A stretch of DNA of 64,000 nucleotides from Bog-473 sp963824195 (GCA_963824195.1 CAWGOJ010000025.1:62001-126000), one strand, 5' to 3'; numbered from the stretch's first letter, positions 51,351 through 60,381 are shown. Program-made: numbers and translations. Notes: a model not told the origin generated them from the sequence alone.

Positions 51351-52421
51351 ATGCCTATGCTCACCGAAGAGGCGGCGCCTCTGACCTCGAGGTCGGTGGC
51401 GGCCGCTCCGTCGTTGGCCTGCGATCTCTCCTGGCTCCTCTCCGTGGCGGCGCGGCCCTCGATGCAGGCCCGGTACCCGCAGCTCGCCGAGATGTTCAAC
51501 GGACGTGAGGAAATGGCAGATCGTGTCCGTGGCTTCTGGGGCGAAGGCTCCGAGGAGACCGGCTTCGCTGAGATGCAGGTCCTGGCCCACCACGCCGGAG
51601 CGATGACCGAGACCGACCCCAGCGCCCTGTGGCAGGCGATCGAGAGGGCGGTGGCCACCGTGCCGCTCGACCTGGAGATACCTTCCGAGAGCGCCGAGGA
51701 ACGCGCGACGTACCTGGACCGGTTCCGCAGCCTGCGCGAGTCTCCCGAGCTCCTCGGGTCGTACCTCGAGCTCCTCAAGGAGGTGTGGGCGCCCGTCGAC
51801 GACATGTGGCAGCAGGCCCTGCCCGTCATCGACGAGGCCGGTCGCCACGTGGTGGCCCAGTACGAGCGTGGTCGGTCATTGGAAGTACTTATACCGACGG
51901 GCTGTGACATCCTCCGGGACCGGATGCCCGGCATCCTCTCGGGCGTGGAATCGGGGCAACGGGCGCTGCTCTTCGTGCCCTGCCTGTTCTTCGGTTCGAG
52001 CATGTACCTCGAGTTCCCCGGACTCGTCGTGATCGGGACCGGCGTGGGCCAGGGTGACATCGAGGCACGCGCCCGCACGGAGTCGGTCGCCCGCCGTCTC
52101 AAGGCGGTGGCCGACCCCACCCGCCTGGCGCTGCTCCACTCGCTGGCCATGGCGCCGAGCACGGTGGGCGAGCTCGCAGTGCTGTTCCGGCTCGCCCAGC
52201 CAACGGTCAGCATGCACGTCAAGGTGCTGCGCCAGAACGGGCTGGTCCGATCGGAGCGGAGGGCCGGGAGGCTGCGGCTGAGCGCCGATGCCGCCGCGGT
52301 CGAGGCACTGCTCGGCGAGCTGCGCCGGGCGGTCCTTCAGGGCGCCAGCACAACCGGAAGCGACCTGATGCCGGCCACCGTCGTCGAGAGCACGCGCTCC
52401 GGCGAGCCCGTCACGGCATAG
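51351..52421 (+). CDS. ArsR-type winged-helix regulator with large N-terminal domain
   Basis: This 356-residue protein has an N-terminal sensor-like domain (about 1-235) of the type found in long ArsR-related actinobacterial regulators. The winged helix is at about 243-325: 'RRLKAVADPTRLALLHSLAM', 'STVGELAVLFRLAQPTVSMH' and 'VRSERRAGRLRLSAD'. No metal-binding cysteine pair is visible, so the ligand is probably organic. It likely controls nearby catabolic genes. Its 3' end overlaps the P450 gene on the other strand by 85 bases. Confidence 0.82.
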   Translation: MPMLTEEAAPLTSRSVAAAPSLACDLSWLLSVAARPSMQARYPQLAEMFNGREEMADRVRGFWGEGSEETGFAEMQVLAHHAGAMTETDPSALWQAIERAVATVPLDLEIPSESAEERATYLDRFRSLRESPELLGSYLELLKEVWAPVDDMWQQALPVIDEAGRHVVAQYERGRSLEVLIPTGCDILRDRMPGILSGVESGQRALLFVPCLFFGSSMYLEFPGLVVIGTGVGQGDIEARARTESVARRLKAVADPTRLALLHSLAMAPSTVGELAVLFRLAQPTVSMHVKVLRQNGLVRSERRAGRLRLSADAAAVEALLGELRRAVLQGASTTGSDLMPATVVESTRSGEPVTA

Positions 52422-53524
52422 TCGGGGAACCGCGCCAGCAGCTCCTCCAGGAAGATCCTGGCCTCCAGGCGGGCGAGGCTCGCCCCCAGGCACACGTGCT
52501 CTCCGAATCCGAACGCGAGATGCACCGGGTTGGTCGATCGCCGCACGTCGAAGCGCGCTGCATCGTCCCCGAAGACCCGCTCGTCACGGTTGCCCGACGC
52601 GTACAGCATGCACAGGTAGTCGCCCTCGTCGATCCGCGTGCCGGCCACCACGGTGTCCACGGTGGCCGTGCGGCAGAAGGCGTGCACGGGCGTGACCCAG
52701 CGCAGGCACTCCTCCACGCCGGCAGGGAGCAGCCCGGGATCGGCGGCCAACGCGGCGCGCTGGTCGGGATGCTCGTCGAGCACCAGCGCCATCCCGGACA
52801 AGAGCGTGCGCGTGGTCTCGTTCCCGGCCACGAGCAGCGTCAGGAGGAACATGAAGACCTCCTCCCTGCTGAGCGGGCACCCATCGATCTCGGCCCGCAC
52901 CAACAGCGACACCAGGTCCTCCCCCGGCCGGTCACGCTTGGCCCGGATGTGCTCGACGATGAACCCCGAGAGCTCCCCGAGCGCCGTCATCGTCTCGTCG
53001 GGGGGCAGATCGGGCGACTCGATCGCGGCATCGGACCAGCGGCGGAAGTCGTCCCGGTCGGCCTGGTCGATACCCAACAGCTCGGCGATCACCGTGAGGG
53101 GGAACGGCGCGGCCAGCTCGGACACGAAGTCGATCTCCTCGCACGCCTCGGCGGCATCGAGCAGGTCGCCCGCGCACAGCCGGATCGACCCGGCCAACCC
53201 AGAGAGCGCCCGGGGCGTGAAGCGGCGGTTGACCAGCCCCCGGAACGCGGCGTGCTCCGGGGGGTCCATGTGGAGGATCGATCGCTCCAGCATCGGTCTC
53301 CGGCTGGCGCGGATCGGGTCGTTGACCAGCGCACCCCGGCCCGAGCAGAAGCCCTCCGGGTCGCGGCTGAGGTCCCGGATGTCCCCGTAGCGGGTGACGG
53401 CCCAGAATCCGGGCACGCACTCGTGCACGGGGTCCTCGTCACGCAGGCGCGCCAGCACCTCGTGGTAGTCCTCCCGCGCGAAGAATGCCGCGTCCCGCGG
53501 GTCGATGCGCTGGTCCCCGGCCAC
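52337..53524 (-). CDS. Cytochrome P450
   Basis: From GTG 53524 the product is 395 residues, normal for a soluble bacterial P450; GTG is preferred because the conserved region begins 'DQRIDPRDAAFFA', although the frame is open further. Motifs are the I-helix 'LLVAGNETTRTL', ExxR in 'EECLRW' and the haem loop 'FGFGEHVCLGASLARLE'. It hydroxylates an organic substrate with ferredoxin partners that are not nearby. It is convergent with the ArsR-type gene (85-base overlap) and divergent from the gene at 53638. Confidence 0.92.
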   Translation of the reverse strand: MAGDQRIDPRDAAFFAREDYHEVLARLRDEDPVHECVPGFWAVTRYGDIRDLSRDPEGFCSGRGALVNDPIRASRRPMLERSILHMDPPEHAAFRGLVNRRFTPRALSGLAGSIRLCAGDLLDAAEACEEIDFVSELAAPFPLTVIAELLGIDQADRDDFRRWSDAAIESPDLPPDETMTALGELSGFIVEHIRAKRDRPGEDLVSLLVRAEIDGCPLSREEVFMFLLTLLVAGNETTRTLLSGMALVLDEHPDQRAALAADPGLLPAGVEECLRWVTPVHAFCRTATVDTVVAGTRIDEGDYLCMLYASGNRDERVFGDDAARFDVRRSTNPVHLAFGFGEHVCLGASLARLEARIFLEELLARFPDYAVTGSPERVLSTTVAGIRSLPVVLAP

Positions 53525-53637
53525 GGACCGAGCGTACTGTGCAACGCCATGCGGACCGAATGCGACAGCCCCTGCTTCGCTGGACGATGGCTCCCCGCCT
53601 ACCTCGAGTACACGTCCGCGTACGGCGCGCCCGCACC

Positions 53638-54792
53638 GTGACAGACCCGGGGGCATCCCCGTTCCCCGCCGCCGACGAGCACGCCCCGCTCAGCGGCCTC
53701 GACGAGTACCTCGTCCACAACGCGCCCTATCCCGTGCGCGTCATGTGGACGCCCGACGCCCAGGCGTACGAGCGCGTCTGGTTCACCTGCCAGGACAGGG
53801 TGGGCGAGCTCCTCGTCGTCATCGGCCTCGCCTTCTACCCGAACCTGGGCACGGCCGAGGCGTTCGCCATCGTCAATGTGCGCGGTCGCCACACCGCCGT
53901 CAGTGCGCACAAGGCCCTACGGACGGACCGTATGGACATGGTGCTGGGACCCTTCAGTTTCCAGGTCGTCGAGCCCTTCCGCCAGTGGCGACTCCGCCTC
54001 GACCCCACCGCCAACGAGCACGGCATCGGCTACGACATCACCTGGCTCGACACGAAGCGGCCCGTCTTCCGCCAGCTCGGTGCCGGCATGATCGTCGGCG
54101 GGCGGGCCGTGAGCCCGGTCGCCGGATACGACGGCTTCGGCCGCCAGGAGGGATGGGTCGATTCCGCCGGCGAGCGCTTCGCCCTCTCCCCCGCCACGCA
54201 CCTCGGCACACGAGACCACCACTGGGGCACGCGCGACGGCGTCGGCGGGCCCGGCCGCTACATGGGGATGCAGCACCCGCACAGCGGTGAGTGGGTCGAG
54301 TTCGAGGAATTCGGCATCTGGGGCGATCACGTGCTCTACAACATCGGCGACGCGCGCCAGCGGAGCGGCAGCCTTTCCAAACGCGTCCACCGCATGCGCT
54401 TCGAACCCGACACGCACCTGCTCCAGAGCGGTGAGGTCGACCTCGTCTTCGCTGACGGCTCTGTCAAGACGATGACGTTCGAACGCCTCGGGAACCAGAT
54501 CGCGTTCCTGCGTTGCGGCATGTACGGGGGCCCCAACGGCGGTACGCCCGACGGCGATCTCTGGCATGGCATGCAGGTGGCGCAGGGCGACGAGGTCGTC
54601 GTGCGCGGCGAGACCTTCGACGTCAATGAACCCGACGTGCGCAGCCGGCTGGCCGGCCAGGACCAGCACCACTGCCGCGTGCAGTGCGATGGCGAGGTCA
54701 CCTACGGGCTGGTCGAGCCCTACGACACACTGTGCTACGAGGTTGCCAAGGCCGGGGTCATGGGCTTCTCGCTCCTCGATCCGGCGACCTGA
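53638..54792 (+). CDS. Conserved hypothetical, lipocalin-like beta-rich protein
   Basis: This 384-residue protein from GTG 53638 is beta-rich and has repeated Trp/Gly/His motifs ('HLGTRDHHWGTRDGVGGPGR', 'FEEFGIWGDHVLYN'). This pattern is reminiscent of the CrtC/AttH lipocalin-like group, but I do not recognise a named family with certainty. Its start faces the P450 start across about 110 bases, so shared regulation and a shared pathway are plausible. Confidence 0.6.
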   Translation: MTDPGASPFPAADEHAPLSGLDEYLVHNAPYPVRVMWTPDAQAYERVWFTCQDRVGELLVVIGLAFYPNLGTAEAFAIVNVRGRHTAVSAHKALRTDRMDMVLGPFSFQVVEPFRQWRLRLDPTANEHGIGYDITWLDTKRPVFRQLGAGMIVGGRAVSPVAGYDGFGRQEGWVDSAGERFALSPATHLGTRDHHWGTRDGVGGPGRYMGMQHPHSGEWVEFEEFGIWGDHVLYNIGDARQRSGSLSKRVHRMRFEPDTHLLQSGEVDLVFADGSVKTMTFERLGNQIAFLRCGMYGGPNGGTPDGDLWHGMQVAQGDEVVVRGETFDVNEPDVRSRLAGQDQHHCRVQCDGEVTYGLVEPYDTLCYEVAKAGVMGFSLLDPAT

Positions 54793-54801
54793 GCCGGGGG
54801 G

Positions 54802-54821
54802 GGCCGGCCTACGAGCCGGCC
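54802..54821. terminator. GC hairpin at convergent gene ends
   Basis: The 7-bp arms GGCCGGC (54802-54808) and GCCGGCC (54815-54821) enclose CTACGA. The stop of the phosphotransferase gene (complement of CTA, 54809-54811) lies in the loop. The stop of the upstream plus-strand gene is 10 bases before. A G8 run precedes it. Confidence 0.55.
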
Positions 54822-55846
54822 GCCTCCAGCCTCTCCAGGAGCACCGCGCCCATCGGGTTGTCCCTGCGCCGCGCCGCGCCGGTGATGCGCCGGTGGCGGT
54901 CGTTGATGGCGAGGGCGCGCACCAGGGCGAAGACCTCGTGCCAGTCGAGCTCGTCCTCCCGCACCGCCCGCCCGCTCGCCCGCTCGTAGTGCTCGAGTGA
55001 CCCGGCCCGGTCCGGGAAGCCGGGTAGGTGACGGCCGAACAGCGACCGCATCATGAATTCGAGGCCGAAGTGCCAGCCCAGGTCCATCCCCGGCGGACCG
55101 AGGCAGGCCAGGTCCCAGTCGAGCACCGCAGTCACCCGGCGCTCCGGGTCGAAGACGAGGTTTCCCAGCCGGACGTCGCCCCACAGGAGCACCGCCGCGC
55201 GCTCGGGCGGCAGCTGGTCCTCGCACCACTCGAGCGCGGCGGCCAGGGCGGGCAGCGGATCACCATGCGACGACCAGTCCACGTAGGCGGTCCAGCGGTC
55301 GAGCGCGTCGCGCAGCCCGACCCCGGGCAGGACGGTATCGAGGCCCCGCGCCTCCCAGGGCACCGTGTGGATCGCCGCCAGCGTGTCGAGGAGGCCGTCG
55401 TGCATGCGCCGCTGGACCTCGGGGGCGGCCTCACTCACGTAGGGGTCGAACACCGGCGCCGGCCCGGGGATGTCGCCGTACACGAGGGGCATGGCGAGGA
55501 AGGGCACGCCGACGAAGTCGGGATCCGTGACGACGACCGCCGGCGCCGGCGCCGGCACCCCGGAGGCAGCAACCTCGTTCTGGACGATCGCCTGGGGGCC
55601 GAGGTCGTAGTCGGGGAAGGTCGGCTCCAGGGGAGGCAGCCGCACGACCATCCCGGGGTGCGCCGAGCCGAAGTCGACGAGCACCGTCTCGTTCGCCATG
55701 CCGCCCCGGGCGTGCGCCAGCGCCGCAATTCGCGGTGGTGGCCCGCCGGCGTCCCGGGCGCCGGGCACGAGCTCGGGGTGGGCGGCGACCCAGCGACCCA
55801 GACCTTCCCGCAGTGCTGCGTCGTCGCGCCGACCCCCAGTGGCCAC
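54809..55846 (-). CDS. APH/ACAD10-like phosphotransferase
   Basis: This 345-residue kinase-fold protein is of the aminoglycoside phosphotransferase/choline kinase type. The catalytic loop is 'LLWGDVRLGNLVFDP' and the metal Asp is in 'AVLDWDLACLG'. The usual His of the HGD motif is Trp here (WGD), while the Asp and Asn remain. Relatives in actinobacteria phosphorylate hydroxy-acyl-CoAs or other small molecules rather than drugs. The start is GTG 55846, directly after the stop of the upstream gene (TAG then GTG). Confidence 0.8.
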   Translation of the reverse strand: MATGGRRDDAALREGLGRWVAAHPELVPGARDAGGPPPRIAALAHARGGMANETVLVDFGSAHPGMVVRLPPLEPTFPDYDLGPQAIVQNEVAASGVPAPAPAVVVTDPDFVGVPFLAMPLVYGDIPGPAPVFDPYVSEAAPEVQRRMHDGLLDTLAAIHTVPWEARGLDTVLPGVGLRDALDRWTAYVDWSSHGDPLPALAAALEWCEDQLPPERAAVLLWGDVRLGNLVFDPERRVTAVLDWDLACLGPPGMDLGWHFGLEFMMRSLFGRHLPGFPDRAGSLEHYERASGRAVREDELDWHEVFALVRALAINDRHRRITGAARRRDNPMGAVLLERLEAAGS

Positions 55847-56332
55847 CTACGGAAGGTAGACGACGGCTCGCCACTGCCCTGTCATTTCGGCCGGGCACAG
55901 CGCGGTGCCGGCCCGGACGCACCACTCAATGACGTCGGCCTCCCCGACAAGCACCGGCGTCCGCACGACGAGGCCCCGACGGACGTGGTCCTGGCGCACC
56001 ATCCACCCCTCGGGAATCACCACCCCGACCTCGGCGAGGCGCGCGACGGCCTTGGCGCCGGTGGGGTGCATGAGGCCGACGGTGACCCCCTCGCTGTCGC
56101 GACGATCCTTCCTGGCTGGCATGACGGTCGCCATCGTGACCGGTGGTGTCCGGTTGCCGAAGAAGGCGAAGAGCCCCGTCGGCTGCTGGACGTCGACCGC
56201 CCCCTCGTCGATGCCCGGGAGGAGGTTGATCCAGCCGCTCCCCGCGCTGCGCAGCTTCGCCAGCGTGTCGGCCACGCCGGCGAGGTCGGGCGGTGCGAAC
56301 TCGATGTTCCTCGTCTCACGTCCGCTGCTCAT
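55847..56332 (-). CDS. Conserved hypothetical, 161 residues
   Basis: ATG 56332 overlaps the nitronate monooxygenase stop by four bases and the stop abuts the phosphotransferase start, so it is certainly part of this operon. The sequence has a folded look ('GSGWINLLPGIDEG', 'VVIPEGWMVRQDHVRRGLVV', 'WCVRAGTALCPAEMTGQW') but no family I can name. A role linked to the adjacent flavoenzyme or kinase is likely by context only. Confidence 0.6.
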   Translation of the reverse strand: MSSGRETRNIEFAPPDLAGVADTLAKLRSAGSGWINLLPGIDEGAVDVQQPTGLFAFFGNRTPPVTMATVMPARKDRRDSEGVTVGLMHPTGAKAVARLAEVGVVIPEGWMVRQDHVRRGLVVRTPVLVGEADVIEWCVRAGTALCPAEMTGQWRAVVYLP

Positions 56333-57393
56333 CGGCGCAATCCTGACACCAGCCATTCCACCACTTCGCCGGCGCCCCGCTCCTCGGCCCGGCGAAACGC
56401 CGTCCCCGCGTACAGGCTCAGGTACTGGGCGTCGCCCACCCTGGCCGCGGCCGCCCGCACCGGACGGGTGGCGTTGTTGACCTCGGGGTAAGCCGCCGGC
56501 GCGCCGGGGTGGCGGCGCACCATGGCGTTCACCAGCGCCCGGGCTCGGCGCCCGCTGAAGGCTCGCGTGACGGCCGTCGCCTCGAAGCCGGTCGTGGCCA
56601 GGCTGTCCTTGTAGGCCTGGGAGGCACCGCTCTCGGGGCAGCGCAGGAAAGCGGTGCCGGCCTGCACGAGCGAGGCGCCGCGAGCCAGGAGGTCGACCAC
56701 GTCCGCCGGCCCGCCCACCCCTCCGGCGGCGATGAGTGGCACGAGGGTGCGCCGCCGTACCGCTGCCAGCAGGGAGCGGACGGGGCGGTCCTGGTCGGGG
56801 AGGTCGTCGTTGGCCAGGCTGGCCCGGTGAGCCCCGGCTTCGCAGCCCTGCAGGCAGAGGGCATCGGGCCCGGCCCTCAGCGCCGCTGCAGCCTCCTCGG
56901 GCGTGGAGACCGTCAGCACCACCAGCGACCCCGCTGCGTGCAATGACCGGATGACCTCGGTCCCGGGAAGGCCGAAGGTGAAGCTGACGGCGGCTGGAGG
57001 CTGGGCGAGCATCACCTCGAGCTTTCGCGCGTAGTCGTCGTCGTCCCACGTGGGCTCGCCCGGCGCCACCCCGAGTGCGCTCGCCTCGGCGGCCAGCGAT
57101 GCCACATAGGCCGCCACTCGTGCCGGGTCTGCCGCGGGGCGCCCGGGAACGAACACGTTGACGCCGAAGGAGGAGACACCCGCGGCGCGGACGTCCGCCA
57201 TGTCGGCCGCCAGCTCCTCCGCTGTCCTGTAGCCGCCGGCCAGGAAACCGACTGCCCCCGCCTCCGCCGCCGCCGTCACGAGTCCGATCGTCGTGGTGCC
57301 GCCGGCCATGGGCGCCACCACGAGGGGCCACTCCGACAGTCCCCGCAGGCGCTGCTTCACCTCGAAGATGTCAGGGCTCCGGGCCGACGGCAC
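56329..57393 (-). CDS. Nitronate monooxygenase-type flavoprotein
   Basis: This 354-residue FMN TIM barrel has 'VVAPMAGGTTT', the catalytic His in 'LQGCEAGAHRAS', and FMN loops 'AAGGVGG' and 'GTAFLRCPE'. It is the second NMO-type enzyme in the window and is more like class I NMOs. The start is GTG 57393. It is divergent from a nitroreductase gene with only 39 bases between starts, suggesting joint control in nitro-compound handling. Confidence 0.86.
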   Translation of the reverse strand: MPSARSPDIFEVKQRLRGLSEWPLVVAPMAGGTTTIGLVTAAAEAGAVGFLAGGYRTAEELAADMADVRAAGVSSFGVNVFVPGRPAADPARVAAYVASLAAEASALGVAPGEPTWDDDDYARKLEVMLAQPPAAVSFTFGLPGTEVIRSLHAAGSLVVLTVSTPEEAAAALRAGPDALCLQGCEAGAHRASLANDDLPDQDRPVRSLLAAVRRRTLVPLIAAGGVGGPADVVDLLARGASLVQAGTAFLRCPESGASQAYKDSLATTGFEATAVTRAFSGRRARALVNAMVRRHPGAPAAYPEVNNATRPVRAAAARVGDAQYLSLYAGTAFRRAEERGAGEVVEWLVSGLRR

Positions 57394-57432
57394 ACCCCAG
57401 ACTTACCCACCAGCCGCTACTCTGCGCTACTC

Positions 57433-58128
57433 GTGGACCTCGACCTCGTCGCCACGCTGCGCAGCACCGGCGCAGCACGCCAGTTCCACCCCGAGCCGAT
57501 CGCCGACGACGTGCTCGAGCGCCTCCTCGACACGGCGCGCTTCGCGCCGAGCGGCGGGAACAGGCAGGGCTGGCGCGTGATCGTCGTCAGGGACCCGGCC
57601 GCCCGGGTCGCGCTGCGCGACCTCTACCTGAGCGGCTGGTACGAGTACCTGGCGCTCGTATCGGCGGGCCTGGTGCCGTGGGCCCCGGTGAGCGACCGCG
57701 ATGCCGAGGCAGCGGCCATCGTCAAGGCCCCGCAGTTCGCCGAGGCCGGGGCGGCCGCTCCGGGCTTCCCCGAGACCCTCGACACGGCCCCCGCCCTCCT
57801 GCTCGTCCTGGCCGACCTGCGCGCGCTCGCCGCCGTCGATCGCGACCTGCCCCGCTACACGCTGGTCGGCGGCGCGTCCATCTATCCCTTCGTGTGGAGC
57901 CTGTTGCTCGCTGCCCGTGCGGAAGGCCTGGGCGGCGTCATGACAAGCGTGGCGGTGCGCCGGGAGGATGACGTGCGCGCGCTCTTCGACATACCCGACA
58001 CCGTCGCGGTGGCGGCGCTGGTGGTGCTCGGCCGACCCGTCACGGCACCTCGCAAACTGAAGCGCGCCCCAGTGGAGTCCTTCGCCTGGGTCGACCGCTA
58101 TGGCGGCACCCCGCTCGGAGGCTCCTAG
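57433..58128 (+). CDS. Nitroreductase-family flavoprotein
   Basis: This 231-residue FMN enzyme has 'RFAPSGGNRQGWRVIVV', 'YPFVWSLLLAARAEGLG' and 'ALVVLGRP', characteristic of the nitroreductase fold. It may reduce nitro groups or other electrophiles with NAD(P)H. A TACTCT -10-like element at 57418-57423 would place the RNA start within a few bases of GTG 57433, so the mRNA may be leaderless. It faces the NMO gene. Confidence 0.85.
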   Translation: MDLDLVATLRSTGAARQFHPEPIADDVLERLLDTARFAPSGGNRQGWRVIVVRDPAARVALRDLYLSGWYEYLALVSAGLVPWAPVSDRDAEAAAIVKAPQFAEAGAAAPGFPETLDTAPALLLVLADLRALAAVDRDLPRYTLVGGASIYPFVWSLLLAARAEGLGGVMTSVAVRREDDVRALFDIPDTVAVAALVVLGRPVTAPRKLKRAPVESFAWVDRYGGTPLGGS

Positions 58129-58157
58129 GGCTCGGCTCGCCCGTGGTCAAATGGGCC

Positions 58158-58514
58158 ATGGCACAGAACGTCCTGGGCGAGGATCTCCAACCCTGCAACT
58201 ACGACCCGCTCACCGGCTTCTACCGCGATGGTTGCTGCAACACCGGCGCCGAGGACCTGGGCGTGCACACCGTGTGCACCCAGGTGACGGCCGAGTTCCT
58301 GGAATTCTCGGCGTCGGTCGGCAACGACCTGTCCACCCCGCACCCCGAGTTCGGCTTCGACGGGCTGCGTCCAGGTGACCAGTGGTGCCTGTGCGCCCCG
58401 CGCTGGCAGGAGGCCTTCGAGGCAGGTGTGGCGCCCCCGGTCGTGCTGGCATCGACGCATGCGGCGACCCTGGAATGGGTGGAGCTGGGCGATCTGGTCG
58501 CCCACGCCATCTAA
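58158..58514 (+). CDS. DUF2237 family protein
   Basis: This 118-residue protein matches DUF2237 closely: 'QNVLGEDLQPCNYDPLTGFY', 'GCCNTGAEDLG', 'HTVCTQVTAEFL', 'NDLSTPHPEFGF' and 'GDQWCLCAPRWQEAF'. Several conserved cysteines may bind metal. Function is unknown. ATG 58158 is chosen because the conserved region begins there; an in-frame GTG lies 15 bases upstream. Confidence 0.9.
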   Translation: MAQNVLGEDLQPCNYDPLTGFYRDGCCNTGAEDLGVHTVCTQVTAEFLEFSASVGNDLSTPHPEFGFDGLRPGDQWCLCAPRWQEAFEAGVAPPVVLASTHAATLEWVELGDLVAHAI

Positions 58515-58553
58515 TCTCGGCGCCCGGGGGCCGGACGAGACGGAGGTTGCACC

Positions 58554-59015
58554 GTGACAGGAACGGACGTCAGCGTAGAGCGCGTCATCAAGGCCCCGGC
58601 CGCGTCGATCTTCGCCGTGGTGGCGGATGTGTCACGCCACCCCGAAATCGACGGATCCGGCACCGTGGTGAAGCCCAAGGACGGCGGGCCCCAGCATCTG
58701 ACGATGGGCTCGACCTTCGGCATGTCCATGAAGATGGGTATCCCCTACTCCATGTCCAACACGGTGATCGAGTTCGAGCAGGACCGTCGCATCGCCTGGC
58801 AGACGGTGCTCGCCGGACCGCTCGGCCGCTTCATCGGCGGCCGCATCTGGCGCTACCAGCTCGAGGACGTCGACGGGGGCACCAAGGTGACCGAGACGTG
58901 GGACATCTCCCGGGACAAGCAGGCCTTCTTCCTGAAGCGGGGCAAGGTCGGCGAGCAGACGGCCGGGTCCATGTCCAAGACGCTCGAGCGCCTGGCCCAG
59001 ATCACCGAGTCCTGA
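58554..59015 (+). CDS. SRPBCC (polyketide cyclase/START-like) protein
   Basis: This 153-residue protein has the SRPBCC helix-grip fold: 'VSVERVIKAPAASIFAVVAD' at the start, 'RIAWQTVL' and 'GGTKVTETWDI' in later strands and a long C-terminal helix. It binds a hydrophobic ligand, role unknown. GTG 58554 has a GGAGG site. The M20 peptidase gene follows seven bases later. Confidence 0.82.
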   Translation: MTGTDVSVERVIKAPAASIFAVVADVSRHPEIDGSGTVVKPKDGGPQHLTMGSTFGMSMKMGIPYSMSNTVIEFEQDRRIAWQTVLAGPLGRFIGGRIWRYQLEDVDGGTKVTETWDISRDKQAFFLKRGKVGEQTAGSMSKTLERLAQITES

Positions 59016-59022
59016 GCCGCCC

Positions 59023-60381
59023 ATGACCTCCGCGATCGACGCCGCCTGGGAGGAGCGCATCCTGCCCACCCTGTGCGAGTACACCCGCATCCCGTGCCTC
59101 TCCCCCGCCTACGACCCCGACTGGGCCGAGCGGGGCGCCATCACCGAGGCCGCCGAGCTCTTGCAGGCGTGGGTGCGCGACCAGGACACGGCACTGAAGA
59201 CCGAGATCATCCAGCTCCCAGGCCGTACGCCCGTCCTTCTCATCGACAACGGTGGCTCGGGCGAGCCCATCGTCGTGTACGGCCACATGGACAAGCAGCC
59301 GCCGCTCGGCGAGTGGCGCAGCGGGCTGGGGCCCTACGAGCCCGTGCGCGAGGGCGACCTCCTCTACGGCAGGGGCACCGCCGACGACGGGTACTCGACG
59401 TTCGCCGCCGTGACGGGCCTGCTGGCGGCGGGCGGCGGACACGGCCGCGTTCTGATCCTGATCGAGGCGAGTGAGGAGAGCGGGAGCCCCGACCTGCTGG
59501 CCCACCTGGCGAACCTCGGGGGGCGTATCGGGACCCCGCGGCTGGTCATCTGCCTCGACTCGGGCGGGCTCAGCTTCGACCGGCTGTGGCTGACGACATC
59601 GCTGCGCGGCAACATCGTCGCCGACGTCCGGGTCGACGTGCTGACCGAGGGCATCCACAGCGGGCAGGGCGGCGGCGTGGTCCCGTCGTCCTTCCGGATC
59701 CTGCGCCGCATCCTGTCGGGCATCGAGGACGAGGCGACCGGCCGTATCCTCCTGCCCGAGCTCCTCGGGGCGGGGATCCCCGAGTCGCACCGGGCCAACA
59801 TCGAGACGTTGGCCGACGAGTTCTCCGTGAGCGCCGTGCCCGCCGTCGAGGGCCTGCACCTGCTCGAGCCGGACCCGGTCGACCGCCTCGTCGCCCGCAC
59901 CTGGGGCGCCGCCCTGGAGATCACGGGTGCCGACGGGTTGCCGAAGCCTCGGGACGGCGGCAACGTGCTCAGGCCGTCGACGACGCTCAAGCTGTCACTG
60001 CGGCTGCCGCCCGACGTGGACGCCCAGGCGGCGTCCGACGCGCTCATCTCGGCCATCCGCACCGACGAGGGGGCGCACATCGCCATCGACCTGGAGGCCG
60101 CCGCCCAGGGGTGGGTCGCTCCGCCGCTCGATGCCGGCCTGGCCGCCACGCTGTCGGCTGTCTCCAAGAAGCGCTTCGGGCGCGACTTCGGCTCCATCGG
60201 CGAGGGCGGCTCCATCCCGTTCCTGGCCGACCTCCAGAAGGGGTTCCCGGGCACGCAGTTCGTGGCCACCGGGGTCCTGGGCCCGCACTCGAACGCGCAC
60301 GGGCCCAATGAGTCCCTCCACATCCCCATGGCCAAGGCCGTCACACACGCCGTCGCGGAGTTGCTCAGGTCGGCGACGTGA
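59023..60381 (+). CDS. M20-family metallopeptidase (dipeptidase-like)
   Basis: This 452-residue zinc peptidase has metal ligands in 'YGHMDKQPP' (His), 'GRGTADDGY' (Asp), 'EASEESGS' (Glu-Glu), 'CLDSGGL' (Asp) and a C-terminal 'NAHGPNES' (His). A dimerisation domain is inserted in the middle, as in the CNDP dipeptidase-like branch. It cleaves small peptides or acyl-amino acids in the cytosol. The stop overlaps the next SDR start by four bases. Confidence 0.9.
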   Translation: MTSAIDAAWEERILPTLCEYTRIPCLSPAYDPDWAERGAITEAAELLQAWVRDQDTALKTEIIQLPGRTPVLLIDNGGSGEPIVVYGHMDKQPPLGEWRSGLGPYEPVREGDLLYGRGTADDGYSTFAAVTGLLAAGGGHGRVLILIEASEESGSPDLLAHLANLGGRIGTPRLVICLDSGGLSFDRLWLTTSLRGNIVADVRVDVLTEGIHSGQGGGVVPSSFRILRRILSGIEDEATGRILLPELLGAGIPESHRANIETLADEFSVSAVPAVEGLHLLEPDPVDRLVARTWGAALEITGADGLPKPRDGGNVLRPSTTLKLSLRLPPDVDAQAASDALISAIRTDEGAHIAIDLEAAAQGWVAPPLDAGLAATLSAVSKKRFGRDFGSIGEGGSIPFLADLQKGFPGTQFVATGVLGPHSNAHGPNESLHIPMAKAVTHAVAELLRSAT

